A stretch of 64,000 nucleotides of DNA from Paraburkholderia sp. SOS3 (GTDB lineage: Bacteria; Pseudomonadota; Gammaproteobacteria; Burkholderiales; Burkholderiaceae). This document shows positions 9,701-17,733 of this stretch, piece by piece; within the stretch, counting starts at the first letter, position 1; every line of letters starts with the position of its first letter. The stretch lies in NCBI RefSeq assembly GCF_001922345.1, contig NZ_CP018812.1, positions 496,001 through 560,000 of the forward strand, in the 5' to 3' direction. Position numbers and translations under genes: made by a program. The notes below the pieces were generated by a model. It saw nothing but the letters and a program-made list of their open reading frames with translations, made no database searches and had not been told where the DNA came from.

Positions 9701-10239
9701 GCTTGCGTGTGACGACGTAAAGCCAATGTCGCGGGACTCGCCTGGAGATCAATGACGCGGTCGAACATGTCAGCCGCGGCGAGGCCGCCCCGCTTCGCCT
9801 CGACGCTCATCTGGCGAACCGCCGATTGCAGCGTAAGCGGCTGACGGGCATCGCTCCTGTCGATGCGCCGTAGTGCTTCCCACACGGCGCCATCGCAGGC
9901 GCCGCGATGCTCGGGGGTCCGCAAGCGCCGGAAGTCGTACTGGTCGAAACGCTCGTGACCCACCGATCCGGTGTGGAGCGCTTCTCCACCGCGGCACTCG
10001 CGAAACCGCGAACCGGGCAAGCAACGGCCGAGCACGGCGCCGCGTTTCACGCTCGGCGCCGTGCGCGTCGCGTCGCCCTTTCCGGCCGATCGGGTTTCGC
10101 TCGCTCGCGGCGTCGCGCGAGCGTCGGCGCCGCGATGATCGGCGCGAACCAGGCGGTCGACCTCGACGTTCGGCGTGACGTGGTCTGCCGGCCGCCACTC
10201 GGTTGGCCGTGCCCGGCCGCCTGCGGGATGCATGAACAT
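6790..10239 (-). CDS. Multidomain toxin/effector B: two intact YopT-like modules plus cholera-toxin-like ADP-ribosyltransferase
   Basis: The 1149-residue protein starts at an ATG with AAGGAG eight bases upstream. It has the same architecture as its downstream paralog. Module 1 has C115 (GACDG), H231 (TGHTL) and D247 (FDPNNG). Module 2 keeps C364 (GMCSG), H491 (GHSIV) and D513 (YDPGVG), so both look active by triad. The ADP-ribosyltransferase module has FRPST (R643), DSAGYLAT (685-692) and GEIAAMGRIDYEQIRGW with E739. The C-terminal region shares GDDGRFHLA and VYLG blocks with paralog A and is very similar to it. The N-terminus is Arg-rich and lacks a signal peptide. I see no chaperone-like gene and no TTCG-N16-TTCG box upstream. 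Peptidase and transferase activities are inferred from motifs only. Confidence 0.72.
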   Translation of the reverse strand: MFMHPAGGRARPTEWRPADHVTPNVEVDRLVRADHRGADARATPRASETRSAGKGDATRTAPSVKRGAVLGRCLPGSRFRECRGGEALHTGSVGHERFDQYDFRRLRTPEHRGACDGAVWEALRRIDRSDARQPLTLQSAVRQMSVEAKRGGLAAADMFDRVIDLQASPATLALRRHTQAPVVYSDPHGERGERVDGMLGAARGHLRNSGDLAVLRVGLTVRGSNEGRTGHTLAIQRQQHDRYTIFDPNNGAFVYPTWRAADHALRGYLDDAFGEAGRIVVPDSLEFFSASRSPSQGASAQAVEAVVAPADAWADASQPGPSSQSHSSAATLRAYADTADASNHLSDDGLSAAAGQRRVMAGMCSGLVVRAMENVARGRAPDLLSAVEDIRVQLGNAASRQSTIRDIAELQEQNQYAVVAEITDRLRHAGATGIRSGAALVDDLRRQFATAYYRDHAVRGSRNDFAEIGLTFRSVDSDDPNASESDDAQGHSIVVQRLRPSADFERDGYAVYDPGVGVFRYADFARMSSALRSLFDNGYPESGGIERADTTWFADSRREHQVLPVLPMPSTSRESPAADMRLGSVERMLDIGGSPAMTPPHATLPPPPDVNTGPTSLAGSGHDELKRSPERPPAERRPYALFRPSTLSPEVLMARGGFDMEQTKLRDVDLDLHDADLAARPAVTDSAGYLATFRNERVALGRLQAHAQNGFVYFVAPTPNMIDVGATLGSHARDLQSGEIAAMGRIDYEQIRGWRAVTGGIAGEFIKNPKYRWDVYDRTGTAGAQPQLARMPITGDAWHTAPHRSFVSTGENGAAVFHCDPNVEHAAFYDNAWQKVRNLQMRQAMGVDYRGPLTIQAYGGDASRTHVFIDGYGQVAADTAYSRYARHAGNRSSFAIGDDGRFHLANDHGAVLRVGNDGYVYLGRIPEDPASLNGVFAYDGRHLVHREDDKYLTVGKTAFTPFVTRWDAGWRSDWRLERPDGQRAAPPSTNLHTFDARAAGSRQQLFRFEEDPDTALPETATHFVTRVPVNRFYGDFADYASHMTAGDARDVARWLDSQNAAWLFRDGYYAVPDRTGGLQVRTVGGSTVQRISGTSAAGKDDGAGGPSRRLPDRAGRAYRISDDAWQRVQEGEARREFLRTALRGVYFMK

Positions 10240-10363
10240 GACGCGGACTCCTTGGGCGCGCTTGCCCCGCGCGGGAGTCGCTATTGCATCATTAGCGCCG
10301 GGATTGGATGCGATGCTTATGCAATGCGCGGCCGGCGTGCCTGCATCGGGCCGCGCGCGCCGC

Positions 10364-10690
10364 TCATGCCTTCAGAGCCGCGAATGCTTCCTCGAGTTCG
10401 GCGAGGTCGCCGGGCCTCACGACGCGCCCGATTTCAGCACCGTCGCGCATGAAAACAAGTGTCGGCCACAGCTTTACGCGAAACGAACGGCCGAGCGGGC
10501 GCCCCGGCCCGTCTTCGATCTTCAGATGACGCGTACCCGGATGCTGTGCAAACGCTTTTTCGACGATGGGCTGCGCGCCCTTGCAGTAGCCGCACCAGTC
10601 GGTGCCGAATTCGACGACGGTTACGCCGGTAAGCGCATCGACTTCCGCGCGGGTCGGGGCGGTCTTCGCATATGCGGTAACGGTGCTCAT
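10364..10690 (-). CDS. Thioredoxin-family protein
   Basis: The 108-residue protein carries the redox motif WCGYC (residues 32-36) after a beta strand TVVEFGTD, and the cis-proline loop in KLWPTLVF. That is a complete thioredoxin fold without a signal peptide, so it is probably a cytoplasmic disulfide reductase. The active-site pair GY differs from the classical GP of TrxA, so it may be a specialised thioredoxin. The ATG at 10690 has GAGGGA just upstream. A longer frame running back into the DAHP synthase gene is not supported. DAHP synthase lies upstream on the same strand. Confidence 0.88.
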   Translation of the reverse strand: MSTVTAYAKTAPTRAEVDALTGVTVVEFGTDWCGYCKGAQPIVEKAFAQHPGTRHLKIEDGPGRPLGRSFRVKLWPTLVFMRDGAEIGRVVRPGDLAELEEAFAALKA

Positions 10691-10744
10691 GTTCCCTCGT
10701 GCAACGTATGAGAAAGGGCGGCGCGTTGATTGGCGCCTCGACTC

Positions 10745-10784
10745 CATGTTGCCTCGATCCGGCGCATGTTGCCTCGAACCGGCG
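10745..10784. repeat. Two tandem copies of a 20-bp unit
   Basis: The unit begins CATGTTGCCTCGA and ends CCGGCG. The two copies differ at a single position, and a shorter degenerate third copy follows. The repeat lies between the thioredoxin and DAHP synthase genes. No function is visible. Confidence 0.7.
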
Positions 10785-10836
10785 CACTTTGCCGATCGCG
10801 CTGAGCGTGGCCGGCATGCAGTCCGGCATGCGGCGG

Positions 10837-11958
10837 CTAGCCGCGTTGGCGCCGCGTACGCACGGCCTGCGCGAGTTCGTCGAGCACCGGTTCGGTTTGC
10901 GCCCAACTCAGGCATGCGTCGGTGATCGACACGCCGCGAGCAAGCGGCACACCCGGCTTGAGGTCCTGACGGCCGGCTTCGAGATGGCTTTCGATCATGA
11001 CGCCGATGATGCGGCGATCGCCCCCCGACAGCTGTTGCCCGATATCTTTCGCGACTTCCGCTTGCCGCTCGTGCGATTTGCCCGAATTCGCATGCGAGCA
11101 GTCGATCATCACCTGTTCGCGCAAGCCGAGCTTGCGCAATGCCGCGCATGCCTCTTCCACGCCGGCGGCGTCGTAGTTCGGCCCTTTTTTGCCGCCGCGC
11201 AGGATGACGTGTGCGTCGTCATTACCGCGCGTTTCGAAGATCGCGGCCATGCCCATCTTCGTCATGCCCATAAACGCATGGCTTGCGCGGGCGGCGACGA
11301 TCGCATCGGCCGCGATCTGCACGCCGCCGTCGGTGCCGTTCTTGAAGCCGATCGGGCAGCTCATGCCCGAAGCAAGCTGCCGATGGGTTTGACTCTCGGT
11401 CGTGCGCGCGCCGATCGCACCCCACGCGATCAGGTCCGCGATGTATTGCGGGCTCAGCAGGTCGAGAAATTCGGTCGCGGTCGGCAAACCGAGATTGCCG
11501 ATGTCGATCAACAGTTCGCGCGCGCGGCGCAGGCCTTCGTTGATGCGGAAACTGCCGTCGAGGCGCGGATCGTTGATGTAACCCTTCCAGCCGACCGTCG
11601 TGCGAGGCTTCTCGAAGTACACGCGCATGACGATCAGCAGATCATCGCGCAATGCGTGCGCCTTCGCCTTCAACAGATGCGCATAGTCGATCGCCTGATC
11701 GTGGTCGTGAATCGAGCACGGGCCGACGATGATCACCGGCCGGTCGTCGCGACCGTGCAGCACGTTTGCCACTTCCATGCGGCTTTTTTCGACGAGCGCT
11801 TGCACCGCAGCGGGGATCGGCAGTTCATCGAGCAGCAGCGCCGGAGAAATAAGCGGTCGCACCGCGCCGATGCGCGTGTCGTCGATGCGCGTGATGTCTT
11901 GCGTGGAATCGGCGGAGCCGGCTTCCTGGTCTCGTGTGGGGTTGTCGATGCGGCTCAA
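10837..11958 (-). CDS. aroG: 3-deoxy-7-phosphoheptulonate (DAHP) synthase, class I
   Basis: The 373-residue protein has the type I AroFGH layout, with VIIVGPCSIHD, RVYFEKPRTTVGWKG, GAIGARTTESQTHR and DCSHANSGK. These hold the phosphoenolpyruvate-binding, metal-binding and feedback-associated segments. The enzyme condenses phosphoenolpyruvate and erythrose 4-phosphate, the first step of the shikimate pathway. The length matches E. coli AroG/F/H plus a short N-terminal extension of about 25 residues. Which aromatic amino acid inhibits it cannot be decided by eye, so the symbol is approximate. The thioredoxin gene lies downstream in the same direction. Confidence 0.93.
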   Translation of the reverse strand: MSRIDNPTRDQEAGSADSTQDITRIDDTRIGAVRPLISPALLLDELPIPAAVQALVEKSRMEVANVLHGRDDRPVIIVGPCSIHDHDQAIDYAHLLKAKAHALRDDLLIVMRVYFEKPRTTVGWKGYINDPRLDGSFRINEGLRRARELLIDIGNLGLPTATEFLDLLSPQYIADLIAWGAIGARTTESQTHRQLASGMSCPIGFKNGTDGGVQIAADAIVAARASHAFMGMTKMGMAAIFETRGNDDAHVILRGGKKGPNYDAAGVEEACAALRKLGLREQVMIDCSHANSGKSHERQAEVAKDIGQQLSGGDRRIIGVMIESHLEAGRQDLKPGVPLARGVSITDACLSWAQTEPVLDELAQAVRTRRQRG

Positions 11959-12168
11959 GAGGATTCTCCGGCGTGGGGCTTCGCGGGCTTGCGGGTTCCG
12001 GCTCGGTTCCGGCTGGATTCCGCGGCGGTGAAACGGCGATTATCGCATTTCGCCATGGCGGCGAAAGGCGGGCGCAGGGTTACGCCATGGCGCCCGCTTC
12101 ATGTGCCGTTTTCATTTCTCGCTTTTATGTGCCGCTTCGTACCCTGCCTGACGCTCAAGACGGACGCG

Positions 12169-13257
12169 TCAGTTGCCGCTCATCAACTGCACGAGGTACG
12201 GCTTCCATACGTCCGGATGCGCGAGCGTCTGATGCCCATACGAATGCGCGGTTTCAGGCATTTCGACGAAGCGGCCGCCCGGCACTTCGCCGATCAGCTT
12301 CTGCATGACGCCGAGGTCCGTCGCATTGATCAGGTCGTCCGCGAAATTGACGGCGAACAGGCGTCCGCGGATTTTCGACAGATCGGGCGCAGGGTTGTAG
12401 TCCCACGACGATTCGAACCAGTACAGCACGTCGTTCGCATCGGTTTTCCCGGCATTCGCGACAAGCGTGTCGTACATCTTCGTCGCCGAGGCGCGGTCCG
12501 GCGCTTCGGTCTGCATACGCGCGGGGTTGTTCGTCATCAGCGTGAAGATCGGCATGACGCGCGTCCATTGCGTCGGCTCGGCCGTATATGCGCCGCCCTG
12601 CCAGGCGGGATCGTTGCGAATCGCGCCGACGATCATCTGCCGCCACAGCCAGTTGCGGCCCGCCATCGCGATCGGCTGGCTGGCGATCGGCATCAGCGCG
12701 TCGGCCATGCCCGGATAGCGCTCGCCCCACATCCACGTCTGCATGCCGCCCATCGACGTGCCGAGCACGAGCCGCAAATGCTTGATCTTCAGCCCGTCGA
12801 CGAGCAGTTGATGGTTCGCCTCGACGACGTCGCCGTAACCGTAATGCGGGAAATTCATCCGCATGCCGTCGCTGGGCTTCGTCGAACCGCCGCGGCCGAG
12901 GCCGTCGGGGATCACGATGAAGTAACGGCTTGCGTCGAGCGGCTCGCCGGGCGCGAAGAGCTCTTTGCGCATCAGCGGTGTCAGATACGCGTTGCTCGTG
13001 CCCGTGGTGCCATGCATCAGAAGCACCGCGTTGGTGACGTCGCCGCGCGCATCGCGCTGCGGCGCGCCGAGCGTCACGTAATGGATGCGGACCTCGGGCA
13101 GGATCGTGCCGTCCGAGAAATGAAAGTCGTGTGCGACGAAATCCGCGGCACGTTCGGGAATCGCAGCATGGGCGTCGGACGGCGTCGCAGCGAAAGCGTG
13201 AGCGGCTAGCGAGAGGACTGCGAGCAGGGTTGCCCGCGTCGCGATCGATCGGATCAC
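12169..13257 (-). CDS. Secreted alpha/beta hydrolase, MetX (homoserine O-acetyltransferase)-like
   Basis: A GTG start at 13257 follows GGAG and opens directly into a signal peptide (RATLLAVLSLAAHAFA), giving 362 residues. A longer frame to 13368 would bury that signal. The hydrolase fold shows an oxyanion region (LLMHGTTGTS), the nucleophile elbow GTSMGGMQ, an aspartate in NFADDLINATD and the histidine in AHSYGHQT. This is the arrangement of the MetX/acetyltransferase-like family. Periplasmic export argues against a role in methionine synthesis, so an esterase or hydrolase is more likely. The substrate is unknown. Confidence 0.85.
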   Translation of the reverse strand: MIRSIATRATLLAVLSLAAHAFAATPSDAHAAIPERAADFVAHDFHFSDGTILPEVRIHYVTLGAPQRDARGDVTNAVLLMHGTTGTSNAYLTPLMRKELFAPGEPLDASRYFIVIPDGLGRGGSTKPSDGMRMNFPHYGYGDVVEANHQLLVDGLKIKHLRLVLGTSMGGMQTWMWGERYPGMADALMPIASQPIAMAGRNWLWRQMIVGAIRNDPAWQGGAYTAEPTQWTRVMPIFTLMTNNPARMQTEAPDRASATKMYDTLVANAGKTDANDVLYWFESSWDYNPAPDLSKIRGRLFAVNFADDLINATDLGVMQKLIGEVPGGRFVEMPETAHSYGHQTLAHPDVWKPYLVQLMSGN

Positions 13258-13564
13258 TTCGGTCTCCGGTTTGTTGTGAAGAATTCGGAGTGCGATCGTA
13301 CACGAACGCGCGGCTCGACGTTTATCGATTGGCTGTCGCGCTGCTTTCATTTTTCCGCACTGCGTCACCGGGACCCATCCCGATTCTCCCGCGTGGCGAA
13401 TATATGCAGTGAGAGTGCAGTTTTGCGGCGGCCCGCGGCCCGCTTTGTTCGAACGAAAGACGCGCGATTGATAGTTCGATTCAATTGGTATCGAGACGTT
13501 TAGCGACGTGTAATGCTATTCCCGTGTTTTGCCTTTTTTCTGACCGTTACAACCGGAGAGATTC
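13258..13564. other. Intergenic region between divergent genes
   Basis: This 307-base stretch separates the secreted hydrolase (leftward) and the DUF3562 gene (rightward), so promoters for both should lie here. I see no further gene and no promoter I would defend. Confidence 0.5.
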
Positions 13565-13762
13565 ATGGCCCAGCCACAGCTTGACGCCGAAGAAGTCGTC
13601 AAGGCAATCGCCGCTGAAACGAACACCCCGCCTGAAACCGTCTCGAAGCTTTACTCCGACACATTGGCGCAATACCAGGCCGACGGTCGCATTCTCGATT
13701 ACATGCCGCTGCTCGCCGCGAAGAGAGTACGGGAGACGCTGCGCCAGCCCTCGTCGCGCTAA
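13565..13762 (+). CDS. DUF3562 small protein
   Basis: This 65-residue soluble protein contains AIAAETNTPPETVSKLY and ends YMPLLAAKRVRETLR. I recognise this pattern from the DUF3562 family, common in Burkholderia and relatives and without known function. GGAGAG lies just before the ATG. The helical, charged character could suit a small regulatory or nucleic-acid-binding protein, but that is speculation. A GNAT acetyltransferase gene follows 20 bases later and may be cotranscribed. Confidence 0.85.
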   Translation: MAQPQLDAEEVVKAIAAETNTPPETVSKLYSDTLAQYQADGRILDYMPLLAAKRVRETLRQPSSR

Positions 13763-13782
13763 GGCCTGCGTTGCGATCTGCG

Positions 13783-14256
13783 ATGAGCGGCACCGTTTCG
13801 GACCGACCTCTGGTTCGACCTGTCACACCCGACGATTTCGATGCATGGCTGCCGCTATGGGACGGCTACAACCGTTTCTACGGCCGCGTCGGTGCGACGG
13901 CGGTGCCGCGCGAAATCACACAACTGACGTGGACGCGGTTTTTCGACGGCTATGAGCCGATGCATGCGCTCGTCGCGGAACGCAACGGCAAGCTTGTGGG
14001 CCTCGTGCACTACCTGTATCACCGCAACACGACCATGGCCGGGCCGACGTGCTACCTGCAGGATCTGTTCACCGATGAAGCGGAACGCGGCAAAGGCATC
14101 GGCCGCGCGCTGATCGAACGCGTGTATGAAGAGGCGCGCGCCGCGCGTGCGGAACGCGTCTACTGGATCACGCACGAGACCAATGCGACGGCGATGCAGC
14201 TCTACGATCGCATCGCCGAACGTTCTGGCTTTGTGGTCTATCGCAAGGCGCTTTGA
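13783..14256 (+). CDS. GNAT-family N-acetyltransferase
   Basis: The ATG at 13783 gives 157 residues; a TTG start four codons upstream is possible. The protein has the GNAT acetyl-CoA pyrophosphate loop ERGKGIGRALIE (motif A) followed by ARAERVYWITHETNATAMQLYDRIAE, typical of the family's C-terminal half. It should transfer an acyl group from acyl-CoA to an amine, but the acceptor is unknown. It lies 20 bases downstream of the DUF3562 gene in the same direction. Confidence 0.9.
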   Translation: MSGTVSDRPLVRPVTPDDFDAWLPLWDGYNRFYGRVGATAVPREITQLTWTRFFDGYEPMHALVAERNGKLVGLVHYLYHRNTTMAGPTCYLQDLFTDEAERGKGIGRALIERVYEEARAARAERVYWITHETNATAMQLYDRIAERSGFVVYRKAL

Positions 14257-14324
14257 GCGTGTGCATCGGATCTTTGCTTCGGGCGCGGCGGACGCAACGC
14301 TGAGGTAGATCGATGCTGCGACGA

Positions 14325-14906
14325 TCAACTGAGGTCGTTCAGCAGTGACGCACGCACGCTCGCTTCAATCGTCTGCACCGGAACCGGATAGTGCGGATGA
14401 TCGCATCCGATCAGCAACGCCGCGCCGTCGCGCAAGCGCGCCTTCATCGCCGATGTCAGCTCGAAACGGGCAAAGTGCACGGCCGATGTCTTCTCGTCGT
14501 TCTCTCGATCGAGATCTTCGTCGGCGATGGCATAGACGGGCGCGTCGCCTTCCACCTGAACGAAAACACGATCTTCGATACCGATGAGCCGCGCCAATGC
14601 CGCCCGCCGCTCGACCTCGTTCTCGTACTCGATCTGGATCGTCGCTTTCAGATTGCTGCCGTCGGGTACGAGCGGCAAGTATGCTTCGAGTTCGCCCTGA
14701 ATGCCGTCTTCGTCGAAAATCTTCTCGATGTGCAGCATCTCCTGAATCTGATAGCGAATCGTAAGCTCGTCTTCGAACAGAAAGGTCAGGTGGTTGCCGA
14801 GCTTCACGGTGCGGTGTTTCTTGTGCTCGATTACGCGGCTGCGCATTGCCGTGCGCGACTTCGAATAGTTCTCGAGCGACAACAGGGAGTTCCTTGCGAT
14901 CGTCAT
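14325..14906 (-). CDS. DUF3501 family protein
   Basis: The ATG at 14906 with AAGGA upstream gives 193 residues; an alternative ATG at 14936 overlaps the stop of the upstream gene. The sequence includes KKHRTVKLGNHLTFLFED and YQIQEMLHIEKIF, which I associate with DUF3501. In other genomes this family sits beside a rubrerythrin and a Cys-rich Fe-S protein, exactly the order seen here. The three genes probably form one unit dealing with oxidative or iron stress. The molecular activity is unknown. Confidence 0.85.
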   Translation of the reverse strand: MTIARNSLLSLENYSKSRTAMRSRVIEHKKHRTVKLGNHLTFLFEDELTIRYQIQEMLHIEKIFDEDGIQGELEAYLPLVPDGSNLKATIQIEYENEVERRAALARLIGIEDRVFVQVEGDAPVYAIADEDLDRENDEKTSAVHFARFELTSAMKARLRDGAALLIGCDHPHYPVPVQTIEASVRASLLNDLS

Positions 14907-14932
14907 CGGATGTCCTTGCGATGTGAGAAGGC

Positions 14933-16270
14933 TCATAAACCGTAGGCTTTGCGCAGCAGCGTCAGCGGATGCGCGAGTTGCGCCTTTGGCAAACCGGTTT
15001 CGTCGAACCCCTGTTCGATATGGTGGCCCGCCAGCTGGCAGTCGGACGAAATGTAGTCGGGCTGCGGCTGTGCCATTGCCTTGAAGACCGGCGTGCCGAT
15101 TTTCATCGCCGTCTCGTGGAACTCCTTTTTCACGCCGAACGTGCCTGCGTGTCCGGAGCAACGCTCGACCACCGTCACCTGCGTGTCCGGCACGAGCGCC
15201 AATGTTTCGGATGTCTTGCGGCCGATGTTCTGCACGCGCGCGTGACAAGGCACGTGATACGAGACCTTGCCGAGCGGCGTATTGAAATCGGTCTTCAGCA
15301 GACCGTCGCGATGCCGTGACACAAAGTACTCGAACGGGTCCCAGAACGCTTCGCTGACCGCGCGCACGTCTTCGTCGCCTGGGAACATCAGCGGCAGCTC
15401 GTGTTTGTACATCATCACGCAACTCGGAATCGAACCGATCAGCGCGTAACCGTCACGCGCGTATCTGGCGAGGATCGGCAGGTTTTTCTCCTTCTTCCGT
15501 GCCACGCCGTCGAGGTCGCCCTGTTCGAGCAAAGGCATTCCACAGCATGACTCGCTGCTTACAAGCTCATACGGAATCTCGTTATGCGCGAGTACCGCTA
15601 GCAAATCGTGACCGATGCCCGGCTCGTTGAAATTCACATAGCACGTTGCATAGATCGCCACCTTGCCGGGCGTTCGTTCGCCATCCCGAACCGGTATATC
15701 TCGCGATCGCTTCGCTGCACTGCGGAATTTACGCGAGGCGAACGACGGCAACCACGCATTCCTGTCGACGCCTAGCGCCTTCTCCATCAATCCGCGCGCG
15801 GCGGCCGTATGGTTGACGGCGTTGACGGTTTGGGTCACGACCGGGATGCCGGCGAAATGGCCTAGCGCATCGGTATTCGACAAAAACCTGTCGCGTGTTT
15901 TGACCTCGCCGCGCTTATAGCTCGCGGCCTTGGCGCGCAGCATCAGATGCGGGAAATCGACGTTCCACGGATGCGGTGGCACGTACGGGCATTTCGTCAT
16001 GTAGCAGAGATCGCACAGATAGCACTGGTCCACCACCTTGCCGAAATGCGCCTTGTCGACGTCGTGCGCTTCGCCGGTGTCGGTCTCGTCGACGAGATCG
16101 AACAGCGTGGGGAATGCACCGCACAACGATACGCAACGGCGACAGCCGGCGCAGATATCGAAGACGCGCGTCAATTCCTCGTCGATTGCGTTCTGATCAT
16201 AGAAAGTGTCGGAGCGCCAGTCGAGCGCGTGCCGGGTCGGTGCTTCGAGACTGCCTTCCTTGTGGGGCAT
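14933..16270 (-). CDS. Heterodisulfide-reductase-like (Fe-S) protein (GlpC-type)
   Basis: The 445-residue protein begins with two 4Fe-4S binding motifs: CAGCRRC followed by C, then CYLCDLCYMTKCPY (about residues 40-95). Two CCG-type cysteine-rich domains follow, with ESCCGMP and HVPCHARVQNIG/ERCSGHAG. This is the architecture of GlpC and the electron-transfer subunits of glycolate oxidase or heterodisulfide reductase. It probably shuttles electrons between a membrane or redox partner and the rubrerythrin encoded upstream. The DUF3501 gene is directly downstream. The in vivo substrate is not known. Confidence 0.9.
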   Translation of the reverse strand: MPHKEGSLEAPTRHALDWRSDTFYDQNAIDEELTRVFDICAGCRRCVSLCGAFPTLFDLVDETDTGEAHDVDKAHFGKVVDQCYLCDLCYMTKCPYVPPHPWNVDFPHLMLRAKAASYKRGEVKTRDRFLSNTDALGHFAGIPVVTQTVNAVNHTAAARGLMEKALGVDRNAWLPSFASRKFRSAAKRSRDIPVRDGERTPGKVAIYATCYVNFNEPGIGHDLLAVLAHNEIPYELVSSESCCGMPLLEQGDLDGVARKKEKNLPILARYARDGYALIGSIPSCVMMYKHELPLMFPGDEDVRAVSEAFWDPFEYFVSRHRDGLLKTDFNTPLGKVSYHVPCHARVQNIGRKTSETLALVPDTQVTVVERCSGHAGTFGVKKEFHETAMKIGTPVFKAMAQPQPDYISSDCQLAGHHIEQGFDETGLPKAQLAHPLTLLRKAYGL

Positions 16271-16344
16271 GACGTCAGTCTCCTTTTCATCGTTCTTGTT
16301 TATGCCAGGAGCCGTTTCGTGGAGAAGATTGGCACGCGAAGCGG

Positions 16345-16380
16345 CGCGAGAACCGCGGACGTACGCCGCGGTTTCTCGCG
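16345..16380 (-). terminator. Imperfect inverted repeat, possible attenuator or terminator
   Basis: The arms CGCGAGAACCGCGG and CCGCGGTTTCTCGCG pair with one bulge around a seven-base loop. It sits between the rubrerythrin and Fe-S protein genes. There is no T-tract, so it could be an mRNA-stability element instead. Confidence 0.45.
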
Positions 16381-16449
16381 CAATGCGTGGGGCGTGCCGT
16401 TCAGCGTAACGGCGTCGGGCATCAATTCACACCGCCGGCTGCGGCCTCG

Positions 16450-16872
16450 TCAGTCCACCAGCGACTCGAGCGCTTTCGAATAACGGTTGGCGTGGCTGCG
16501 TTCCGCTTTGGCCAGCGTCTCAAACCAGTTCGCGATTTCGTCGAAGCCTTCGTCACGCGCCGTTTTCGCCATGCCGGGGTACATGTCCGTATATTCATGC
16601 GTTTCGCCGGCGATTGCGGCCTCGAGATTCAGGCGCGACGAGCCGAACGGCAAACCGGTGGCCGGATCGCCCGACGCCTCGAGATATTCGAGGTGGCCAT
16701 GCGCATGACCCGTCTCCCCTTCCGCGGTCGAACGGAACAACGCTGCGACGTCGTTCTGGCCCTCGACGTCCGCCTTGGCGGCGAAATACAGGTAGCGGCG
16801 ATTGGCTTGCGATTCGCCGGCGAATGCAGCCTTGAGGTTGTCTTCTGTTCTGGATCCCTTCAGTTGTGTCAT
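16450..16872 (-). CDS. Rubrerythrin-family diiron protein without rubredoxin domain
   Basis: The ATG at 16872 with GGAGG five bases upstream gives 140 residues. The ferritin-like four-helix bundle shows the diiron ligands in [43 protein letters not shown] and [13 protein letters not shown]. The C-terminal rubredoxin CxxC pair of classical rubrerythrin is absent, so reductant must come from a partner, plausibly the Fe-S protein encoded next. The family reduces hydrogen peroxide. It is the first gene of the rubrerythrin/Fe-S/DUF3501 unit. Confidence 0.92.
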   Translation of the reverse strand: MTQLKGSRTEDNLKAAFAGESQANRRYLYFAAKADVEGQNDVAALFRSTAEGETGHAHGHLEYLEASGDPATGLPFGSSRLNLEAAIAGETHEYTDMYPGMAKTARDEGFDEIANWFETLAKAERSHANRYSKALESLVD

Positions 16873-17102
16873 CTGAGCCTCCATCCATCTTTTGTAGTGT
16901 GGGAATCGCGCGTTGGGGAAGCGGGCATCGTCGCGAGCGACGGCGGCTGGACGCGCGCGCCTGAGCCGTGCATTAAATCTAGAAGCTCACCCATGCGTTC
17001 CCAATTGTCATTTTCAATCTCGCCGATAGTGGTTTGGGTTGCATAACTTTTCGTCCGACATAGACTGTTGTAGCGGACAAGCGTCTATGCGGGGGATTGG
17101 AA

Positions 17103-17462
17103 ATGCGGCTGACCATCCTTATCAACGGTCCGGATCCAACCGTGAATCATGACTACGCAGTGCTGTGGCTGGACACCGAACAGCGCCGCTGGTCCAGAGA
17201 AGCACACGAAGGCGTGCATCTCCCCCCGTGGGGAGAAATGCGCGATAGCGACGGTGTCACTGCGTTATGCGCGCCGAGCGCAGAAGCGCCGTTGTGCACG
17301 CTCGAGGGATTGCATGTCGACCGCAGACAGCGTGTCAGTTCTTCGCAAGGCGTTGCAGCATGGCAGTCCGAACGCACGCATTCGCCGATGAACGGCTTCT
17401 GGCGCCTGCAAGCAGTCGATCGCCAGCCGGTAAAAGCGGAAAACAGCATCTTCGGGCGCTGA
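17103..17462 (+). CDS. Hypothetical protein (doubtful)
   Basis: The 119-residue frame starts at an ATG preceded by a GGGGGA run. The first half (RLTILINGPD, then NHDYAVLWLD and WSREAHEGVHLPPWGEM) has plausible protein composition. The second half is less convincing. A seven-base inverted repeat (CATAGAC and GTCTATG, about 17059-17091) lies just upstream. I recognise no family. It could be a real small gene or chance open frame in GC-rich DNA. Confidence 0.35.
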   Translation: MRLTILINGPDPTVNHDYAVLWLDTEQRRWSREAHEGVHLPPWGEMRDSDGVTALCAPSAEAPLCTLEGLHVDRRQRVSSSQGVAAWQSERTHSPMNGFWRLQAVDRQPVKAENSIFGR

Positions 17463-17733
17463 CCGGCGCCCTTGGCGCGCGCGTGCATCGGCCCGCGCTG
17501 CGCAACTGGCCATTCGTAGCGAATGGCCACCGCAAATCGATGAATCGCGAGGCGCCGCAACGGCAGCCACCCCGTGTAGTTCCGTAGCGCCCTCTTCCTC
17601 TTGCTTCTTCACGCGTTCGAAGTGCGTTGCTGCAGTGCAATCGCATCGTCGCTCGCGCCGCGCGACGCTATACTTGCGCCTCGCCGTTTCCGCCCATCCT
17701 TTTTCCGTCCTGCCTTTCATCCCTCTGCAATCT

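Noticed and set aside
10240..10363. Hrp/PIP box (TTCG-N16-TTCG or TTCGC repeats) upstream of toxin B
   Set aside because: No TTCG or CGAA occurs in this stretch, so type III control cannot be argued from it.
10699..13209. 836-codon open frame on the plus strand
   Set aside because: It lies antisense to DAHP synthase and the MetX-like hydrolase, both with clear motifs; its translation is rich in Arg and His and matches no family, as expected in GC-rich DNA.
14325..15422. A 365-residue version of the DUF3501 protein starting at 15422
   Set aside because: The first ~170 residues are the antisense-like frame shadow of the Fe-S protein gene on the same strand; the real domain begins at 14906 with a ribosome site.
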